The notes beneath the pieces are model-generated. The model saw only the letters and a program-made list of their open reading frames with translations, did no database searches and was not told where the DNA came from. Shown here in pieces: positions 59,636 through 64,000 of a stretch of DNA of 64,000 bases (within the stretch, counting starts at the first letter, position 1; each line of letters begins with the position of its first letter). The position numbers and the translations under genes were made by a program. Location: positions 4,321,001-4,385,000 of the forward strand of contig NZ_CP092535.1 of the NCBI RefSeq assembly GCF_022437945.1, given 5' to 3'. Origin of the DNA: Nocardioides sp. TF02-7 (lineage in GTDB: Bacteria > Actinomycetota > Actinomycetes > Propionibacteriales > Nocardioidaceae).

Positions 59636-60671
59636 GGCAGCGAGGCTACGGCATCGGGGGCCGGCGGCCCGGGCACCACCGCCCCGGTCGTGTCCACGGT
59701 CGAGCCGGTGGCGTCCAGGTGCGCCCACGCCGCCGCGGCGGCGGCCCGCCACCAGTCGTCGGGGGTGCCCCTCGCCGGTCACCGCCAAGGCACCGTCGCG
59801 GACCGCGGCGACCCAGCCACCTGCCCGCCACCCATTGCCGTCGTCAGCCAGCCGCTGCGGGGCGGCGTGCGGGACGAGCAGCCCGCCGAGGTCGGTGGAG
59901 AGGTACGTCGGCCGCAGCGCGGGCGGCGCGTCGACCAGCTCCGGCAGGCCGGTGACCCCGGTGAGCACCAGCAGCGCCGGCACACCGGCGCGCTGCGCGC
60001 CCTCGATGTCGGTGTCGAGCCGGTCACCGACCATCAGCGGACGGCGCCCGCCCACCCGGCGTACGGTCTCGTCGAGCAGCGGGCGCTGCGGCTTCCCGGC
60101 GACCGCCGGCTCGACCCCGCTGAACCGGCGCAGCGTGTCGACCAGGACGCCGTGCCCGGGCGCCACGCCGAACGGCGTCGGGATCGTGGTGTCGGTGTTG
60201 CTGGCGACCCAGGGCAGCCCCTCGCGGATCCGGACGGCGACCCGCATGATGTCGCGCCACAGCACGTCCGGCCCGTAGCCGGTCACGACCGCCTCCGCGT
60301 CGTCGTCGACGCCGACGGGGCACAGCCCCTCCTCGCGGAGCGCGGCCTCGAGGCCGGGTCCGCCCAGGCACACGACGGGCACCCCGGCGCCGTGCCGCTC
60401 GACCACGAGGTGCGCGGCGGCCTGCGCCGACGTCACGACGTCCTCGGTCCGCGCCTCGACCCCGAGCGCGGTGAGGTGCTCGGCCACGACCTGCGGCGTC
60501 CGGGCGGCGTTGTTGGTGATGAACGCGAGCCGCATCCCCGCCCGGCGCACCGCCCGCAGGTGCTCGGGCGCGCCGGGGACGGCCTCACCGCCGACGTAGA
60601 CCACCCCCGTCGAGGTCGAGCATCGCGAGGTCGTGGGCCGCCACCAGGGGATCCGAAGATGCGCTCAACAC
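59632..60671 (-). CDS. HAD-superfamily phosphatase, NagD/Rv1692 type (two frameshifts)
   Basis: About 346 residues of a HAD IIA phosphatase. The first motif is MLDLDGVVYVGGEAVPGAPEHLRAVRRAGMRLAFITNNAARTP, after removal of one extra base in the C run near 60604 (DLDG plus an extra base). The second and third motifs appear in LASNTDTTIPTPFG-like and KPQRPLLDETVRRVGGRRPLMVGDRLDTDIEGAQRAGVPALLVLTGVT. A +1 error near 59767 precedes the C-terminal TPDDWWRAAAAAAWAHLDATGS. Rv1692 is a glycerol-3-phosphate phosphatase; the same role is plausible here. The start is GTG 60671. Confidence 0.88.
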
Positions 60672-60719
60672 GGCCCCACCCTCTCAGGTGCGCTTCCGGT
60701 TCCTTCCTACGATGGCGCA

Positions 60720-61882
60720 ATGCCCGACCCCGGCCGCTCCGGTCACACCGGCCACCTGGTGACACCCCCGTACGTCGCGGGCCCGCTGCGGCTGCTCCCG
60801 TTCCCCGGGATGATGCTCGCGCCGCAGCGCGTCGGTGACCCGTCGACGGGGCGGGCCTTCGCCCGGCCCTACCACGGGGTCGCCGCCCGGCTGACGCGCT
60901 GGCAGGCCCGCGGACTCCTGCGCCGGGACCGGGAACCCGCGCTCTACCTGCACGAGTACACCTCGGCCGGGATGACGGTGCGGGGCCTGGTAGGAGCGCT
61001 GGACGTGTCGCGTCGGGCCACGCGGCCCGAGGACCGTGCGGTGCTGCCCCACGAGGGGGATCCACCCGGCCCAGGCCGACGACCTCGCCGACCGGATGGC
61101 GGAGATGGGGCTCAACCCCGCTCCGATCCTCCTCGTCCACCACGCGACCCCGCCGCTGCAGGAGCTCGTCGCCGCGACGCTGGCGCGGACCCCCGAGCAC
61201 CAGTTCACCGACCGCTCCGAGCAGCAGCACCGGGTCTGGGCGATCCGCGAGCCCCACCTGCTCGAGCAGGTCGCCGCCGAGCTGCGCGGCACGCGGGCGC
61301 TCATCGCCGACGGACACCACCGGTACGCGGCGTACCTGCGGCTCCAGCGCCGCGAGCCGGGCGGTCCGTGCGACCTCGGTCTCGCGATGCTGGTCGACCA
61401 GAGCACCACTCCCCTCTTCCTCGGCCCGATCCACCGCACCCTCGCCGGCACCTCGCTCGCCGACCTCCGCGACGCGGCGGAGAGCCTCGGCATGGCGTTT
61501 CACGCCCGACGCCAGCCCGAGGCGGTCGGCGCACTCGGCCCGTCGACGCTGGCAGCGACCGACGGCGAGGAGTGGGCGGTCCTCGAGCTCGACCTGCCGG
61601 CCGACCGGGCCGCCGTCGAGGTCCTCCACGGACAGCTCGTTCCCGCCCTGCCGCACGGCCCCGCCGCGGTCGGCTACCACCACACCGTCGATGACGCCCT
61701 GGCCCGCGCCGGGCCCTGGACGCGCGGTCGCCGTGCTGATGCCGGCACCCGCGGTCGAGCTGGTGCAGCGGATCGCCGAGGACGACCGGCTGCTCCCCGA
61801 GAAGGCCACGTCGTTCCAGCCCAAGCCGAGCCTCGGCGTGCTCATCCGGCCGTTGCGCGACGAACCACCCGCGCCGAGCTGA
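60720..61882 (+). CDS. DUF1015-family protein (two frameshifts)
   Basis: About 387 residues, divergent from the HAD gene. Family blocks are VTPPYVAGPLRLLPFPGMMLAPQRVGDPSTGRAFARPY at the N-terminus and ALIADGHHRYAAYLRL in the middle, the signature of DUF1015. The C-terminus is RIAEDDRLLPEKATSFQPKPSLGVLIRPL. Two +1 errors interrupt it: near 61055 (HEG should continue IHPAQADD) and near 61715 (before GRAVAVLMPAPA). The function is unknown; members are often found near serine metabolism genes elsewhere, but not here. Confidence 0.8.
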
Positions 61883-62222
61883 CCTCCACCTCCACCCGCG
61901 ACGCCGTCGCGCCGCCGGTGCGGAAGAACCGGCGGCGCAGCGCACCGGTCACCTCCACCTCGTCGCCCGGCTGCCAGCCGCCGAGCGACCGGCGCGGCCG
62001 GGCGTCCCAGGCGCAGCAGTCGATCACGTCGACGCTCGGGCTCCTGCGCCCGTCCCCCCGCACCCGCACCGGCGTGCGGGGCACGACCACCCGCGCCACG
62101 CACACCAGGTCCCCGCTCGGCAGCTCCCGCGTCTCCGGCGTCCCCGACACGGCACCCACCAGGTGCACCTCGTTGCGCGAGCCGGTCGACGGGCCCCTGC
62201 TCTTCTCGTTCCTCGTGCTCAT
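61842..62222 (-). CDS. SSB-like OB-fold protein
   Basis: Intact 126-residue protein from ATG 62222 (STRNEKSRGPSTGSRNEVHLVGAVSGTPETRELPSGDLVCVARVVVP). The order EVHLVG, GDLVCVARVVVPRT, VDVIDCCAWDARPRRSLGGWQPGDEVEVTGALRRRFFRTGGATASRVEVEV follows the single-stranded-DNA-binding OB fold, but the acidic C-terminal tail of Ssb that recruits partners is missing. It is therefore an SSB-like paralogue. It overlaps the 3' end of the convergent DUF1015 gene by 41 bases. Confidence 0.82.
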   Translation of the reverse strand: MSTRNEKSRGPSTGSRNEVHLVGAVSGTPETRELPSGDLVCVARVVVPRTPVRVRGDGRRSPSVDVIDCCAWDARPRRSLGGWQPGDEVEVTGALRRRFFRTGGATASRVEVEVSSARVVRRATAG

Positions 62223-62361
62223 CCGGCACCTCCTCGGGAGAAGCAAACGGGCCGGCGCCGACCTACCGCACGACCCCGGTCACGGCCTGTGGACGACGGC
62301 GGCCCGGCAGCGGCCTGTGGACGGGAAGTGGGCACGAGGCCGGGAAACAGGACGAGGATGC

Positions 62362-62395
62362 CGAACGGGCCACCAGTCTCCTGGTGGCCCGTTCG
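62362..62395 (-). terminator. Strong hairpin terminator of the rRNA operon
   Basis: CGAACGGGCCACCAG at 62362-62376 pairs perfectly with CTGGTGGCCCGTTCG at 62381-62395 around a TCTC loop, a 15-bp stem. It lies 9 bases beyond the 3' end of the 5S rRNA on the transcribed strand. There is no U-tract, as is common in high-GC actinobacteria. Confidence 0.8.
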
Positions 62396-62403
62396 TAAGG
62401 TTT

Positions 62404-62521
62404 GTCCGGCGGCGTCCTACTCTCCCACAGCCTCTCGGTTGCAGTACCATCGGCGCTGGCAGGCTTAACTTCCGGGTTCGGGATGGGACCGGGTGTTTCC
62501 CTGCCGCTATGGCCGCCGTAA
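62404..62521 (-). rRNA. rrf: 5S ribosomal RNA
   Basis: About 118 nucleotides. On the minus strand the molecule begins TTACGGCGGCCATAGCGGC, contains CACCCGGTCCCATCCCGAAC and GAAGTTAAGCC, and ends GAGAGTAGGACGCCGCCGG; 5' and 3' ends pair to form helix I. It is downstream of 23S in the same orientation. Confidence 0.95.
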
Positions 62522-62666
62522 CTCTATGCACGGGGGCGAGCCCCCCGTGGACCCCCCAAGAGACTTCCGGTGGCCGATCGGGATCAGCCGGCCCGGAATG
62601 ATGGGGGTCGGGTTCTTGTGTGGACGCGAGACAAACACGCGTGTGTTTGTTGGTTGTGTTGGGGGT

Positions 62667-64000
<1,334 letters not shown>

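Noticed and set aside
62522..62666. tRNA in the 23S-5S spacer
   Set aside because: No acceptor or T-arm pattern is found in these about 145 bases.

Overview
The window is a high-GC chromosomal segment from an actinobacterium. Gene content and order resemble Nocardioides and relatives; this is inferred from protein character and from synteny with Mycobacterium tuberculosis recalled from knowledge, not searched. Most genes lie on the minus strand, co-directional with a 23S-5S rRNA operon at the right edge. There is no CRISPR array, prophage or insertion sequence.

Layout. (1) 1-1865: a TldD/TldE metallopeptidase pair, cut by the left edge. (2) 1884-14235: an alcohol dehydrogenase, then a block collinear with the M. 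tuberculosis Rv1822-Rv1832 neighbourhood: glycine-riboswitch-controlled gcvP, a MerR regulator, a DUF151 nuclease, an FtsR-like MerR regulator, a GarA-like FHA protein, gcvH, DUF881-DUF1290-DUF881 membrane proteins, a CDP-alcohol phosphatidyltransferase and two CNNM/CBS proteins. (3) 14252-22971: accessory metabolism, namely acetoacetyl-CoA synthetase, a luciferase-like oxidoreductase, a MarR regulator divergent from an NAD(P)-binding reductase, two VOC/SRPBCC-type small proteins, an MFS transporter, tRNA-Pro(GGG) and a lipoprotein. (4) 22968-27613: error-prone polymerase dnaE2 directly behind a DUF222/HNH gene that has a perfect LexA box. (5) 27637-37987: a TolB-like protein, a large palindrome, three big secreted carbohydrate-active proteins (two of them GH78 rhamnosidase-like), a second LLM oxidoreductase and phenylalanine 4-monooxygenase. 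(6) 38094-40461: imuB and imuA' behind a second perfect LexA box, so all three mutasome genes are in the window. (7) 40477-60671: housekeeping block matching the M. tuberculosis Rv1692-Rv1713 neighbourhood (der, cmk, rluB, scpB, scpA, parA, xerD, nudix, pyrG, recN, nadK, tlyA, HAD phosphatase), with aroH, an AraC-VOC pair, a DUF3516 helicase and ald inserted. (8) 60720-64000: a DUF1015 protein, an SSB-like OB-fold protein, then the rRNA terminator, 5S and partial 23S.

Sequence quality is the main caveat. About half of the genes, including essential ones such as pyrG, carry one or more apparent frameshifts. Nearly all those I resolved are a single extra base in a homopolymer, usually a G or C run, and deleting that base restores a conserved motif. 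I therefore annotate these loci as single CDSs with sequence errors rather than as pseudogenes, and give the sites.

Functionally the window links glycine cleavage (riboswitch, gcvP, gcvH), chromosome segregation and ribosome/tRNA maturation housekeeping, an SOS-induced translesion system in two nearby loci, and a secreted glycan-degrading island.
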